In this document: one piece after another, positions 27,339-35,382 of the stretch | How positions within the stretch are numbered: the stretch's first letter is position 1 | Layout of the letters: each line of letters begins with the position of its first letter | Assembly (NCBI RefSeq): GCF_002192455.1 | Contig: NZ_CP021744.1 | Span: 1,736,001 to 1,800,000, forward strand | Length of the DNA stretch: 64,000 nt | Direction of reading: 5' to 3' | Source: Streptomyces albireticuli | GTDB taxonomy: Bacteria > Actinomycetota > Actinomycetes > Streptomycetales > Streptomycetaceae | The notes under the pieces: model-generated | Database searches by the model: none | Told to the model about the DNA's origin: nothing | What the model saw: the letters and a program-made list of their open reading frames with translations, nothing else | Program-made: the position numbers and the translations under genes

Positions 27339-29402
27339 GGCGGCCGTCAGGGCGGGGACGATCCGCCACCGGCCGGTGGTGTTCGTCGCCTCCAGTCGCC
27401 CGTCCCGTGCGGCTTCCTTGAGGCGCTCGGAGACCCACGGGCGGGAGAGGCGGTGCCGGTCGCACCAGTCCATGAAGTCCTTCGGACCGATGATCATCTG
27501 CCCGGCCGTCTCGAACTCCGCGAGCGCGGAGGCGAACAGCCTGCGTGCTTCCTCCGGCGAAGGCTTGCGGCCCGTGCCTTGCCCGAAGATCGGGGCGTCG
27601 TCGCCCTCTTCCGTGCCGGGAAGGTCGTTCTCGGGGTCGATGTCCGTGTCCTCGGGATCGACCAGCAGCCCACCGGACACCGTGTCGCCCTCTTCCTCGT
27701 CGACGGACCGCAGCGCGGCCGGTTGCTGGGGATCGTCGGTGGTCGGGCGGCCGGTGTAGGCGCGGCCGGCGACGCCGGAGGCTGCGCCGGAGGTGATGGG
27801 GTCGGCGTGGGCGCCGTTGGCCTGTGCCCATGCGGCGAGTCGTTCCATGGTCTTCACCGTGCGGGTGGGGAAGGCCAGGGTGCGGCCGGGGGCGGGGTAG
27901 CGGTCCTCGGGGATGCCGGGGCTGACGACGTAGCAGTAGCCGGGGCGGCGGTTGCCCCACGCGCCGGGGTGGGCGCCGGCGTCGATGACCGTCTCGGGGA
28001 GGGAGAACCCTTCGTCGCGGGGGTCGCAGCCGAGCGCGATCACCGAGGGGAGGGAGGCCCGGGTGGAGGTGGACATCTGGTCGTAGGAAGGCCGCTGAAG
28101 CGACACGATCACGGAGATACCGGCTGAGCGTGCCTCCTGGGACATGCCGGTGAACGCGTCATCACCCAGGTCACGCAGGGTGTTGGCGGCTTCCTCGAAC
28201 CAGGAGAGCAGGAACGGCATCCCCTCGCAGCCGCACGCCCGGCCGTCGCTGCGGCAGGAGTGCGCGGGGTCGTTCTGCTGCTGGGCGGCTTCGGGAACCC
28301 ATTGGCGGTAGCCGTGGGCACCGAGCCACCGCGTGCGTGCGGGGATGGCGGCCTTGACCGCCTCCACCATGATCTCCGTACCGGTGCCGCCCTCGACTGC
28401 CCAGTCCAGCCCGGGCCGGAGCGGGGCGAAGTCCTGGAATGCCTTGGGGTCGGAGAACCAGACGATCACGTCCCGGCGGGAGAGGATCTCCGAGAGCAGG
28501 TTCAGGGCGGCATCGCCCTTGCCGGAGCCGGTGCCACCCGCGATGAGCACGTGCGTGCTGTTGCGCCCGATCTCCGGGTCGCCGGGGAGCCACAGGACCA
28601 GCGGGGCCCCGTCGTCGTACCGTCCGATGAGCAGCGGGTCGGCGATCGACCCGCCCAGGTTCGACGGGCCCTCCCAGTCCATCACCGTGGCCAGCATGTC
28701 GTCCGGCACGATGACCAGGTCGCCGCGGCGGGCGGAGGCGGGGTCGGCGTGGTAGCGGATGGCGGAGGTGGGCAGGTCCAGGGCGGACGCGATCCGCGCC
28801 AGGGCCTTGGTGACGTCGTCGTTGGTCTGCTCCCCCGGGTCCAGTGCGACGGGCGCGGTGACCCGGTTGGGCTCCACCTTCGACGCGCCGATCAGCGCAC
28901 GAGCCAGACCGACCTTCTCCAGCAGACCCCCGTCCGTACTGCCGCCGGGTGCTTCGGGGTTGTGGCGCAGGACCATCCGCACGTTCCACGACAGGGCTAT
29001 GACGGGACCGCCCATCAGGAACAGGTCGTCCACGGGCCCGGCCGTGGCCCCGGCCAGGCATGCGGCGGTCACCCACGCCGACCCGGCGGCCACCGTGACA
29101 GCCGAATGCAGCCGGCGCTGATGGCTGGTGGACTTGCCCATCATCCACGTCGCCCCGGTCAGGGCCACGGAGGCGAGGGTGAGCCCGACACCGGCCGGGG
29201 CGCTGTCACCCCACCGCCAGTGCCCGACGGCCCCGGCCAGGCCGGTGGCACCCCAGGTGAGCCACGGAGGGACGTGCGGCTTGACCCGGTGCAGCAAGTA
29301 CGCCCCCACGCCCCCTCCATCCGCGCTGGGGTCGGGAAGAGCGAAGGTAGTCGCGGTGAGGTCGTGATCGACGGTGGTGCGGCGGCGATTGTTCCTGGTC
29401 AT
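27336..29402 (-). CDS. traB: FtsK/SpoIIIE-type conjugative DNA translocase TraB (TraSA)
   Basis: 688 residues. The N-terminal region has several hydrophobic segments (about 30-140: WLTWGATGLAGAVGHW, VGLTLASVALTGATWMMG, VTVAAGSAWVTAACLAG). The motor domain has Walker A IAGGTGSGKGDAALNLL (about residue 290) and the Walker B/FtsK segment FLLSWFEEAANTLRDL. The C-terminal winged helix (about 620-685; FMDWCDRHRLSRPWVSERLKEAARDGRLEAT) should read the 8-bp recognition repeats. TraB hexamers move unprocessed double-stranded DNA between mycelia. The octamer array abuts its stop codon. Confidence 0.9.
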   Translation of the reverse strand: MTRNNRRRTTVDHDLTATTFALPDPSADGGGVGAYLLHRVKPHVPPWLTWGATGLAGAVGHWRWGDSAPAGVGLTLASVALTGATWMMGKSTSHQRRLHSAVTVAAGSAWVTAACLAGATAGPVDDLFLMGGPVIALSWNVRMVLRHNPEAPGGSTDGGLLEKVGLARALIGASKVEPNRVTAPVALDPGEQTNDDVTKALARIASALDLPTSAIRYHADPASARRGDLVIVPDDMLATVMDWEGPSNLGGSIADPLLIGRYDDGAPLVLWLPGDPEIGRNSTHVLIAGGTGSGKGDAALNLLSEILSRRDVIVWFSDPKAFQDFAPLRPGLDWAVEGGTGTEIMVEAVKAAIPARTRWLGAHGYRQWVPEAAQQQNDPAHSCRSDGRACGCEGMPFLLSWFEEAANTLRDLGDDAFTGMSQEARSAGISVIVSLQRPSYDQMSTSTRASLPSVIALGCDPRDEGFSLPETVIDAGAHPGAWGNRRPGYCYVVSPGIPEDRYPAPGRTLAFPTRTVKTMERLAAWAQANGAHADPITSGAASGVAGRAYTGRPTTDDPQQPAALRSVDEEEGDTVSGGLLVDPEDTDIDPENDLPGTEEGDDAPIFGQGTGRKPSPEEARRLFASALAEFETAGQMIIGPKDFMDWCDRHRLSRPWVSERLKEAARDGRLEATNTTGRWRIVPALTAA

Positions 29403-29418
29403 GTACCGGTCTCCTTTC

Positions 29419-29961
29419 TTACTGCTGGGCCCAGTTCATGACCGGCTGCTTGGGCTTGCGGGCACGGTGACGCACCCGGTTGATCTCCTCCTCGTACTCC
29501 TGCTGGAAGGCGGAGTAGCAGGCCGCGGCGTTCTTCGCCGCGTCGCGCAGCGCGTCCGCGGACTTCCGCATCTTGCGCGCGACCTTGGCCGCTCGCATCC
29601 GGGAGCCACCGATACGGCCCTCGGGGTCCGGCACCGCGGCCAAGACGCTCTTGAGGATCTCGGCAGCCATGGCCACCTCGATCGACAACGTCACACCGGC
29701 CGCCCGCACGGTGTTGCAGTAGTTCCTGACCTCCGCCGGAGAACTGAACTCAGGCGCGGGCAGCAGCGATTCGGTACGCCCACGGCCGCCACCCTGGCTG
29801 CCGCGGTGGTGGTGGGTGGTGCGGTTGACGTTGATGTTGATCGGCGGGGCGAAGGAACTCCCCAGCCCACCAACGAACCCGCCCGCAGCAGCGCCGGCGT
29901 TGGTGAACTTGTTCGGCTTGTCCGACGCGCGGCCGGCGCCAGGTCGTGTGGAGGGTGCCAT
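29419..29961 (-). CDS. Conserved AICE transfer-region protein, unknown function
   Basis: 180 residues. A low-complexity N-terminus with a Gly/Ala-rich hydrophobic patch (NAGAAAGGFVGGLGSSFAPPINI) and a THHHRGSQGGGRGR segment is followed by a helical domain (about 75-175; AEVRNYCNTVRAAGVTLSIEVAMAAEILKSVL, then basic helices RMRAAKVARKMRKSADALRDAAK). It directly precedes traB by 16 bases in the same operon, so a transfer role is likely. I recognise no named family. Confidence 0.65.
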   Translation of the reverse strand: MAPSTRPGAGRASDKPNKFTNAGAAAGGFVGGLGSSFAPPININVNRTTHHHRGSQGGGRGRTESLLPAPEFSSPAEVRNYCNTVRAAGVTLSIEVAMAAEILKSVLAAVPDPEGRIGGSRMRAAKVARKMRKSADALRDAAKNAAACYSAFQQEYEEEINRVRHRARKPKQPVMNWAQQ

Positions 29962-29980
29962 CAGAGGGTGTCTCCTCAGA

Positions 29981-30481
29981 TCAGTGGGTACGGCGGACGA
30001 CGAGCCACGCGGTCTGGGCGGTGATCCAGGTCAGCGCCCACATCAGCCCCAGCGGGCCGGCCAGCGGACCGAACCCCGCGGCCAGCGCCACCCACCCGCA
30101 CGCCACCGTGGCGAGCACGGTCGCGAAGATCCGCCACGCGAGCGCGGTGGAGCGGGCAGGGTGACGGCGCTGGAGGGACCAGAACCACAGCGCCGGGCCC
30201 GCGGCCAGCGGGCCGAGCACCAGAGCGGACCACCACACCAGGACATGCAGTAACCCGGTGACGAACAGGGCCAGGACGGCGAGACCGGTCGGGGCGAGAC
30301 CACGACGGCCCTTCCACAGCGCACGCCCCAGAAAGCCGAGCGCCTCACGGGCCAGGGACGGCCGCTCAGGCACCACGACCACGAACGGCTGCACCCCACG
30401 ACGGCCACGCTGCCGCGGGATGCGGAGAGTGTGGACGCCCGCGGCGGACTTCATGTTGCGGGGGCGAGTACGGCTGGACAC
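29981..30481 (-). CDS. Integral membrane protein of the transfer region (Spd-like)
   Basis: 166 residues from a GTG with ggagg 7 bases upstream. A basic N-terminus of about 55 residues is followed by four hydrophobic segments (PTGLAVLALFVTGLLHVLVWW, ALVLGPLAAGPALWFW, FATVLATVACGWVALAAG, LAGPLGLMWALTWITAQTAWLVV). Topology and place between traB and the DUF2637 gene suggest a spread or pore protein; no motif assigns a function. Confidence 0.65.
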   Translation of the reverse strand: MSSRTRPRNMKSAAGVHTLRIPRQRGRRGVQPFVVVVPERPSLAREALGFLGRALWKGRRGLAPTGLAVLALFVTGLLHVLVWWSALVLGPLAAGPALWFWSLQRRHPARSTALAWRIFATVLATVACGWVALAAGFGPLAGPLGLMWALTWITAQTAWLVVRRTH

Positions 30482-30600
30482 AGTGCACCTCCATCAGGAG
30501 GCGGCGCGGGCCCGCAACAGGCGGTCCCACGCCGCAGAAAGGGGGATGGTCAGCTCAGACGGGCCGGATCGTGGGTGGGATGCGCGGCGGCAGCTTCCTG

Positions 30601-30861
30601 CTACCGGCGGCTCTCCACCGCATCCGCGTCGGAGAGGCGGACACGGAAACGGCAGCCGGGCACGCGGCACCGGTGCGTGGTCGAGAACACGACCTCGAAC
30701 ACGTGGCTGATCGCCGCCATGACGTTGGCGAAGAGCGCCAGAGTGCACGCCGTGGTCAGGGCCGCGGGCACGTCGTAGGAGTGCAGGCGTGAGGCGGCGG
30801 TCCAGGCGACGGCTGTGCCGACGAGGGCGGCGCTGATGAGACGGAAATGGCGGAGCTTCAA
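30601..30861 (-). CDS. Small membrane protein with C-terminal CxxxxC, unknown
   Basis: About 86 residues from a TTG at 30861 that has ggagg 6 bases upstream; a frame from 30879 would place that site inside the gene. Two membrane segments (LISAALVGTAVAWTAASRL, ALTTACTLALFANVMAAISHVFEVVF) precede a polar tail HRCRVPGCRFRVRLSD. It is part of the AICE transfer operon. The 119 bases between it and the next gene contain nothing recognisable. Confidence 0.6.
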   Translation of the reverse strand: MKLRHFRLISAALVGTAVAWTAASRLHSYDVPAALTTACTLALFANVMAAISHVFEVVFSTTHRCRVPGCRFRVRLSDADAVESRR

Positions 30862-30892
30862 CGCGAACCTCCAGGTCACAAGTGGGGATGGT

Positions 30893-31272
30893 TCAGGCGG
30901 CGCGCTGTTCCTCGGAGTAGGCGCAGGTCACACACATCCCGAGCGAGGGCGGGATGCAGTAACCGGCGTCGGTGCGGCACTGGGGGCAGGTGCGGCGGGC
31001 ACGCATCGCCTTGGCGAGGGCGGCCCATTTCGCGGGGGTCATCGGGCGGACCCTCGCCGCCGACGCGACGGGGTAGAGGTACGCGACCCGCACCCCGCCC
31101 CGCCCCGCCGGGGGTTGAACCACATGACCTGGGCGGCGATCTCCTGCCCGCCCGGCCGTAAGCCCTGGTCCCGGAGCTGGCGGCGGGTGGCCAGGCCGTC
31201 CGGCGCCAGACTCCACGGATACGTGGGGATGCCGTGCCGGGCCCCGGTGGGGTCGTAGAAGCGCACGGCCAT
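30893..31272 (-). pseudogene. RRQRL-motif zinc-binding protein split by a frameshift
   Basis: Two overlapping frames together give the usual AICE protein. The first (31272-31039) has GLATRRQLRDQGLRPGGQEIAAQVMWFNPRRGG and then runs into an Arg/Ser-rich out-of-frame tail. The second carries VRVAYLYPVASAARVRPMTPAKWAALAKAMRARRTCPQCRTDAGYCIPPSLGMCVTC to a stop at 30893. The switch falls in a GGGGC tandem tract near 31096-31112, so loss or gain of a base (real or a sequencing error) explains it. Internal translation from the ATG at 31042 (49 residues, ATGA overlap) could still make the zinc part. Confidence 0.7.
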
Positions 31273-32297
31273 CAGACGAGGGCCTCAGTGGCGGGGTGGT
31301 CGCGGAGTTCTTGGTAGCGGGTGGAGATCCAGCCGGTGGACCAGCCGGTGAGCTCGGCCGCGGTCCGCACGGGCAGGCCGGCGTCGAAGGCGGCCCGGAC
31401 GGTCGCGCGGGCCCGCTCCTCCGACAGTTTCTCGGTGGCCGGGCCGGTGGCCAGCAGGGCGGCCCGTTCACGCTCGGCCCGCTGGGCCCGCTCCTGGTGT
31501 TCACGGCGTTCACGCGCAGTGCGCTCCCGCTCTTCGCGGGCCCGCCGCTCGGCGCTCTCGCGTTCACGGTGTTCACGCTCGCGCTGCTGCTGTGCACGCT
31601 CCTGTTCACGGCGTTCAGCCTCGGCCCGCTCGCGCGCCTCCCGGGCCTCCGCCAGTTCCCGCGCCTCCCGCCGCGCCTGCTCCTCCCGCTCGCCCTGTTC
31701 GCGGGCCAGCTGGGCCTGGTGTTCACGGCGTTCACGGTCGACCTGGGCATCGTGCTCACGCTGTTCACGAGCAAGCCGCGCGTCGTGCTCGCGCTGCTCC
31801 CGATCCCGACGAGCGGCCGCCTCAGCCCGGTCCTCCGCGGCTTTCCGCACTGCTTCGCGCTCGGCTCGCTGCCGGGCTTCCAGGGCGTTCACGGCGGCGG
31901 CGATGGCCCGCCGGTAGGCCAGCCCGGTCTCTGCGGTGACGATCAGGAGCAGGGGTGCCACCGCGTGGACGGCCACGCCGACCATGTCCGTGAGCAGCGC
32001 GGAGTCCCCGATGTTCAGGGCGAGTGTCATGGTGCCGGTCATCCACCGCAGCGCGGTCGGCCACCGGCCGCCGGACCCGCCCAGGCGGGCGAGGGCGGAG
32101 TCGAGCCAGACCACGATCACCACGGCGGCATCCACCACGAGTGGCAGGATCGGGGCCGTCCAGTCCCAGGCGTCCGGGGTGTGGGACGCCATGAGCGGGG
32201 TGACGGTGAGGATCGAGTAGAGCATGGCGCCGAAGACGATCAGCCACATGCCCACCGACAGAGCACGTTCCGCTGAACGGACCTGATCAGCGTTCAC
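31272..32297 (-). CDS. DUF2637 membrane protein with long coiled coil (SpdB-like)
   Basis: 341 residues. Four membrane segments in the first 135 (ALSVGMWLIVFGAMLYSILTVTPL, APILPLVVDAAVVIVVW, MTGTMTLALNIGDSALL, VHAVAPLLLIVTAETG) form the DUF2637 domain. Residues about 140-290 are a charged E/R/A coiled coil with repeats such as EQREHDARLAREQREHDAQ. A C-terminal HTH-like piece (TVRAAFDAGLPVRTAAELTGWSTGWISTRYQEL) ends it. SpdB proteins assist intramycelial spread of conjugating DNA. It overlaps the RRQRL gene by one base. Confidence 0.85.
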   Translation of the reverse strand: MNADQVRSAERALSVGMWLIVFGAMLYSILTVTPLMASHTPDAWDWTAPILPLVVDAAVVIVVWLDSALARLGGSGGRWPTALRWMTGTMTLALNIGDSALLTDMVGVAVHAVAPLLLIVTAETGLAYRRAIAAAVNALEARQRAEREAVRKAAEDRAEAAARRDREQREHDARLAREQREHDAQVDRERREHQAQLAREQGEREEQARREARELAEAREARERAEAERREQERAQQQREREHRERESAERRAREERERTARERREHQERAQRAERERAALLATGPATEKLSEERARATVRAAFDAGLPVRTAAELTGWSTGWISTRYQELRDHPATEALV

Positions 32298-32632
32298 CGC
32301 CCGGCCCCCTGCCGTGAACGCCCCCCGTCACGGGCGGGGATCTCGGCGTACCCGAGCAGGCGCACCTGGGCGCCGGCGTAGCCGGTCTGGGCCGTCAGGA
32401 CGCGGGTGCGGCCACCGCTCTGCTCGTGGTAGCTCACGGACTCAGGCGCGAATCCGAGGGCAGCACGCCACGCTTCGAACCCGGCCAGGTCATCGTGGAA
32501 GGACAGCTCCAACAGGTCCGGGACGATCGCGGAGATCCCCAGCGTGGGGGCGGGGAGGTGCGCGAACTCCGCGCTGAAAACCCGCAGCACGAGCAACGGG
32601 GCGTCCAGCGCGGCCAGGGTCGAGGCGCTCAC
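32294..32632 (-). CDS. Conserved AICE hypothetical protein
   Basis: 112 residues from a GTG, soluble, with a mixed alpha/beta pattern (LLVLRVFSAEFAHLPAPTLGISAIVPDLLELSFHDDLAGFEAWRAALGFAPESVSY). It overlaps the DUF2637 start by 4 bases. Proteins of this form sit at the same place in many Streptomyces AICEs but have no assigned role. Confidence 0.7.
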   Translation of the reverse strand: MSASTLAALDAPLLVLRVFSAEFAHLPAPTLGISAIVPDLLELSFHDDLAGFEAWRAALGFAPESVSYHEQSGGRTRVLTAQTGYAGAQVRLLGYAEIPARDGGRSRQGAGR

Positions 32633-32783
32633 GCCGCACCCCCGAGGACGGCGTGCCGACGGCGCGAGGGTAGTCGGGGGGCACCGGCGGGTCGTAGAGC
32701 TGGTGGCGCTGTTCGGCGAGTTGCCCGGCCCGGTAGGAGCGCGGGTGGAGCCAGCGGTAGAGGCGGTGGCGGAGCGCGGTCAT
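32490..32783 (-). CDS. Small basic hypothetical protein, end uncertain
   Basis: The ATG at 32783 overlaps the stop of the GGDEF gene (ATGA), supporting translation. The first 45 residues (MTALRHRLYRWLHPRSYRAG, then QLYDPPVPPDYPRAV) look genuine and lie before the next gene's start at 32632. The remaining frame, to 32490, overlaps that gene and has an out-of-frame look, so a lost stop or frameshift is possible. Confidence 0.45.
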   Translation of the reverse strand: MTALRHRLYRWLHPRSYRAGQLAEQRHQLYDPPVPPDYPRAVGTPSSGVRRERLDPGRAGRPVARAAGFQRGVRAPPRPHAGDLRDRPGPVGAVLPR

Positions 32784-33427
32784 CGCGGGCCTCCCGTCCG
32801 GGGTGCGGTGCCGGGGCGGCCGGCGCGGCGGCCATTGGTGGTGGTGATCTCCGGTACCGGGCCGTAGGCGACCTCCCAGCCGCCACTGGAGCGCTTCGCC
32901 GCGTACATGGCCTCATCCGCCCGCCGCAGCGCCACCCCCAGATCCGGGGGACCGAAAGGGGTGGCGTACGCGCCGATAGACGCGCTGACCAGGAGCTCGT
33001 AGCCCCGGAAGGACACCGGCCGCCGCAATGCGGCATGCAGTGCCGCCAGCTCGGGGGCGAGGTTCCGGGGGTCGGGGATCAGGGCGGTGGCGGCGAACTC
33101 ATCTCCGCCCAGCCTGCCGGCGGTGCCGCCGTGCAGGTCGGCCCACTTCTGCAAGCGGGCGCCGGTAGAGGCCAGGACCGCGTCCCCCGCGGCGTGGCCG
33201 CGGGTGTCGTTGACGTCCTTGAACCCGTCCAGGTCCACCATCACCACCACCGCACCCCGGGCCCGCAGGTCACGGCGCGCGCAGTGGGTGAACAGGTCGC
33301 GGCCCGGCAGCGCCGTCAGCGGGTCGAACCGCGCCCGGCGGGCCCGGCGACGCAGCAGACAGGCGTGGAGGGACCAGCCGGCCAGCAGCGGGCCGGCCGT
33401 CGCGGACAGCGAGAGAACGGTGTCCAT
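32780..33427 (-). CDS. GGDEF-domain protein (putative diguanylate cyclase) carried by the AICE
   Basis: 215 residues from the ATG of MDTVLSLSATAG. One N-terminal hydrophobic segment (SATAGPLLAGWSLHACLL) is followed by a complete GGDEF domain: FDPLTALPGRDLF, the metal site VVVMVDLDGFKDVNDTRGHAAGD, the intact GGDEF signature in AGRLGGDEFAA, and LVSASIGAYATPFG. No inhibitory RxxD motif is apparent. It should make c-di-GMP, which in Streptomyces holds back development through BldD. It is coupled to its neighbours by 1-4-base overlaps. Confidence 0.85.
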   Translation of the reverse strand: MDTVLSLSATAGPLLAGWSLHACLLRRRARRARFDPLTALPGRDLFTHCARRDLRARGAVVVMVDLDGFKDVNDTRGHAAGDAVLASTGARLQKWADLHGGTAGRLGGDEFAATALIPDPRNLAPELAALHAALRRPVSFRGYELLVSASIGAYATPFGPPDLGVALRRADEAMYAAKRSSGGWEVAYGPVPEITTTNGRRAGRPGTAPRTGGPR

Positions 33428-33720
33428 CACGCCGCCTCCGCCCCGGGCCCGGGCTCCCAGCCCTTCACGCGGCGGCCGCTGGTGGCCAGGTCGAACAGGT
33501 GCGGGGTGCGGGTCTCGATCAGCGTCGCGGCGATCCGCGTCACCCGGTCGAACAGGTGCGGGTCCTCGCCGATGATGTCGCGGGCCGCATCCAGCCGGGC
33601 CGCCCGCTCCCCCTCGCTCTCCCCGGGCACACCCAGCCATAACTCCACCGGGGTGCCGAGGGCCAGTTCCACGAACTCAGCGGCCGTAGCGGCCTCTTGC
33701 CCTGCCACAATGTGCTTCAC
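33427..33720 (-). CDS. AICE hypothetical protein upstream of the GGDEF gene
   Basis: 97 residues, acidic (KHIVAGQEAATAAEFVELALGTPVELWLGVPGESEGE), ending with VKGWEPGPGAEAA. It has no motif I can name. It is the first gene of the leftward transfer/replication operon, and its stop overlaps the GGDEF start. Confidence 0.6.
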   Translation of the reverse strand: MKHIVAGQEAATAAEFVELALGTPVELWLGVPGESEGERAARLDAARDIIGEDPHLFDRVTRIAATLIETRTPHLFDLATSGRRVKGWEPGPGAEAA

Positions 33721-33963
33721 GGTCGTACGCCTCTCATCCAGGCGGGAACGGCCCAGCGGCCCCGGTGTGTCAGCGCCGGGGCCGCGCCGTTGAAGTCGGA
33801 ACCTCCGGCTCCCCTCAACCCCGCCCGTACAGCGCTACGGCCACGGGCCGAGCACCGGACGGGCGGAGGAGGTAACCGGCCGCAGCACCCTGTGCCGCGG
33901 TCCCGTTGGGCATCACAGGCGGGCCCGTGCTCGGGCGGCCGGTGATGGTGACGCGAAGGACGT

Positions 33964-33990
33964 CCTGCCGGGCCGGTCCAGCCCGGCAGG
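33964..33990 (-). terminator. Hairpin in the leader of the leftward operon
   Basis: CCTGCCGGGC pairs perfectly with GCCCGGCAGG around a 7-base loop, flanked by GACG/CGTC. It lies about 240 bases upstream of the first operon gene and could be an attenuator. Confidence 0.6.
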
Positions 33991-34310
33991 CGTCTCAGAT
34001 CTTCGTCGGAACACTCTGTCCTCCCGATCGGGGAGCGGTCACGGGCTTCTCCGGTCGGCCGTTGCCACGGCTGGCCAGCCCCGAGCCCGGGAACGTCGGG
34101 TGCGTCATCGTCACTGCTCTGACGCGAGCAGGGCAGCGCGTATCAGGTGGCAACCAAGGGGTTGTCCTCCAGCAATGAAGGGATGATCCCCAGGGCTGTT
34201 CCCCAGAGCTGACACGCGGGCAGGACAGGTTCACCTGCCACGAAGTGGCTGCCGGCGGCCATCACCCGGGCCGCTGCGGGAACGGGGACTCTCACCCCGT
34301 CGACTCGACA

Positions 34311-34334
34311 CACTGTTCAGTTCTCAAGGAACGG
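34311..34334 (-). promoter_or_regulatory. rRNA-leader-like (boxA-type) segment
   Basis: On the minus strand the stretch contains CCTTGAGAACTGAACAGTG, close to the sequence found in actinobacterial rrn leaders and 16S-23S spacers around the antitermination box. It precedes the hairpin at 33964 in the leftward transcript. The similarity is from memory; the role is inferred. Confidence 0.4.
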
Positions 34335-34580
34335 ACACTGCCTTTGGACCCGTTTCACGGAGCCCTCCGGGCGCACAGAAGCAGTCGGAGCCACATCGCC
34401 GAAGCGATGCATGTATTACATGCCTCTCACCGTGGCAGGCCGTTCCAGCGCCGTCAACCCCTGGAGGCTTGGACTCGGAACCGCCGCCCTCGATCAGCGA
34501 CATGACCAGCTTGCCGTCGCTACGGCGGACGTTGGACTCCGCGCGTGCACGACTTGCTACCGACTCGCTACAGTCAAAGT

Positions 34581-34592
34581 CGTCCTAGGACG
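34581..34592. promoter_or_regulatory. Palindromic operator candidate before the XRE gene
   Basis: CGTCCTAGGACG is a perfect 12-bp palindrome 19 bases upstream of the start codon of the rightward regulator gene, just downstream of a TACAGT -10-like hexamer. It may be bound by the KorSA-like repressor or by the XRE protein itself. Confidence 0.45.
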
Positions 34593-34611
34593 TCCCGGAC
34601 GGGAGAGTCGC

Positions 34612-35382
34612 ATGGCGAACGAGAGGCTCCGTGGGGCGATCGTCGAGAGCGGCCTCAAGCTGGAGCAGGTAGCAGAGCGGCTCGGGGTATCCCCGAAGAC
34701 CGTTGAACGCTGGGTGTCTGAACCGAACCGCAAGCCCTACAGGCGATTTCAGTACGCCGTCGCCTCCATGCTCCGGCGAGAGGTCTCGTACCTCTGGCCG
34801 GACGAACGGACCTCGGAGGAGGTGACCGCGTCCAGCGACTCAGAGGTGATCAAGCTCTACGCGCATCGGTCCGTCGTCCCGCCGGACGCTTGGGCAAAGC
34901 TCTACGCAAGCGCCACGGAGCACTTCGACGTGCTTGTGTACTCGGGCTTCTGGCTTACGGAGGATCCACGGTTCCACCGGCTCGTCCGAGAGAAGGCCGC
35001 CGCCGGCGTACCAGTGCGCTTCATGCTCGGCGACCCTGCCAGTTCGGCTGTAGCCGTTCGCGGCGCGGATGAAGGAATCGGGTCATCCATGGCCGCCAAA
35101 ATCCGGAACGCGTTAATGAACTACGCGCCACTATTCCGACTTACGGGCGTGGAGTTCAGACTTCACGAGACGACGCTCTACAACTCAATCTACCGAGCTG
35201 ACGACGAGCTGTTAGCCAACGGCCACGTTTACGGCGTAGGGGCCTATATGGCACCTGTGCTCCACCTCCAGCGCGTTCCTGGCGGCGAGCTATTCGACAC
35301 GTACGCAGAAAGCCTTGAACGCGTCTGGGAGAACGGTCGACCCATCACATCGCCTACCGATTACGAGGGCGCCACAGCATGA
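34612..35382 (+). CDS. XRE-family regulator with DUF5919 domain
   Basis: 256 residues from an ATG with gggagag upstream; a longer frame to 34411 has no site. The N-terminal HTH (about 5-65; LRGAIVESGLKLEQVAERLGVSPKTVERWVSEPNRKPYRRFQYAVASML) is followed by a DUF5919/phospholipase-D-like domain (IKLYAHRSVVPPDAWAKLYASATEHFDVLVYSGFWLTEDP, then VPVRFMLGDP and a GAYMAPVLHL stretch). Less GC-rich than the surrounding genes. Its stop overlaps the Nudix gene (ATGA). It may regulate the element or act as a stress/defence sensor; which is unknown. Confidence 0.8.
   Translation: MANERLRGAIVESGLKLEQVAERLGVSPKTVERWVSEPNRKPYRRFQYAVASMLRREVSYLWPDERTSEEVTASSDSEVIKLYAHRSVVPPDAWAKLYASATEHFDVLVYSGFWLTEDPRFHRLVREKAAAGVPVRFMLGDPASSAVAVRGADEGIGSSMAAKIRNALMNYAPLFRLTGVEFRLHETTLYNSIYRADDELLANGHVYGVGAYMAPVLHLQRVPGGELFDTYAESLERVWENGRPITSPTDYEGATA

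Larger units (their letters stand above)
33721..34611. other. Long non-coding control region of the AICE
   Basis: About 890 bases without a credible gene, between the leftward tra/rep operon and the rightward regulator genes. It contains a strong hairpin (33964-33990), smaller palindromes (34021-34034; 34282-34300), an rRNA-leader-like segment (34311-34334) and the palindrome at 34581. It should contain the main leftward promoter. Confidence 0.6.

Noticed and set aside
31590..31760. Repeated GCGTTCACGG-type words, considered as a CRISPR or iteron array
   Set aside because: They fall in frame with the Glu/Arg coiled coil of the DUF2637 protein and spacing is irregular; no spacer structure.
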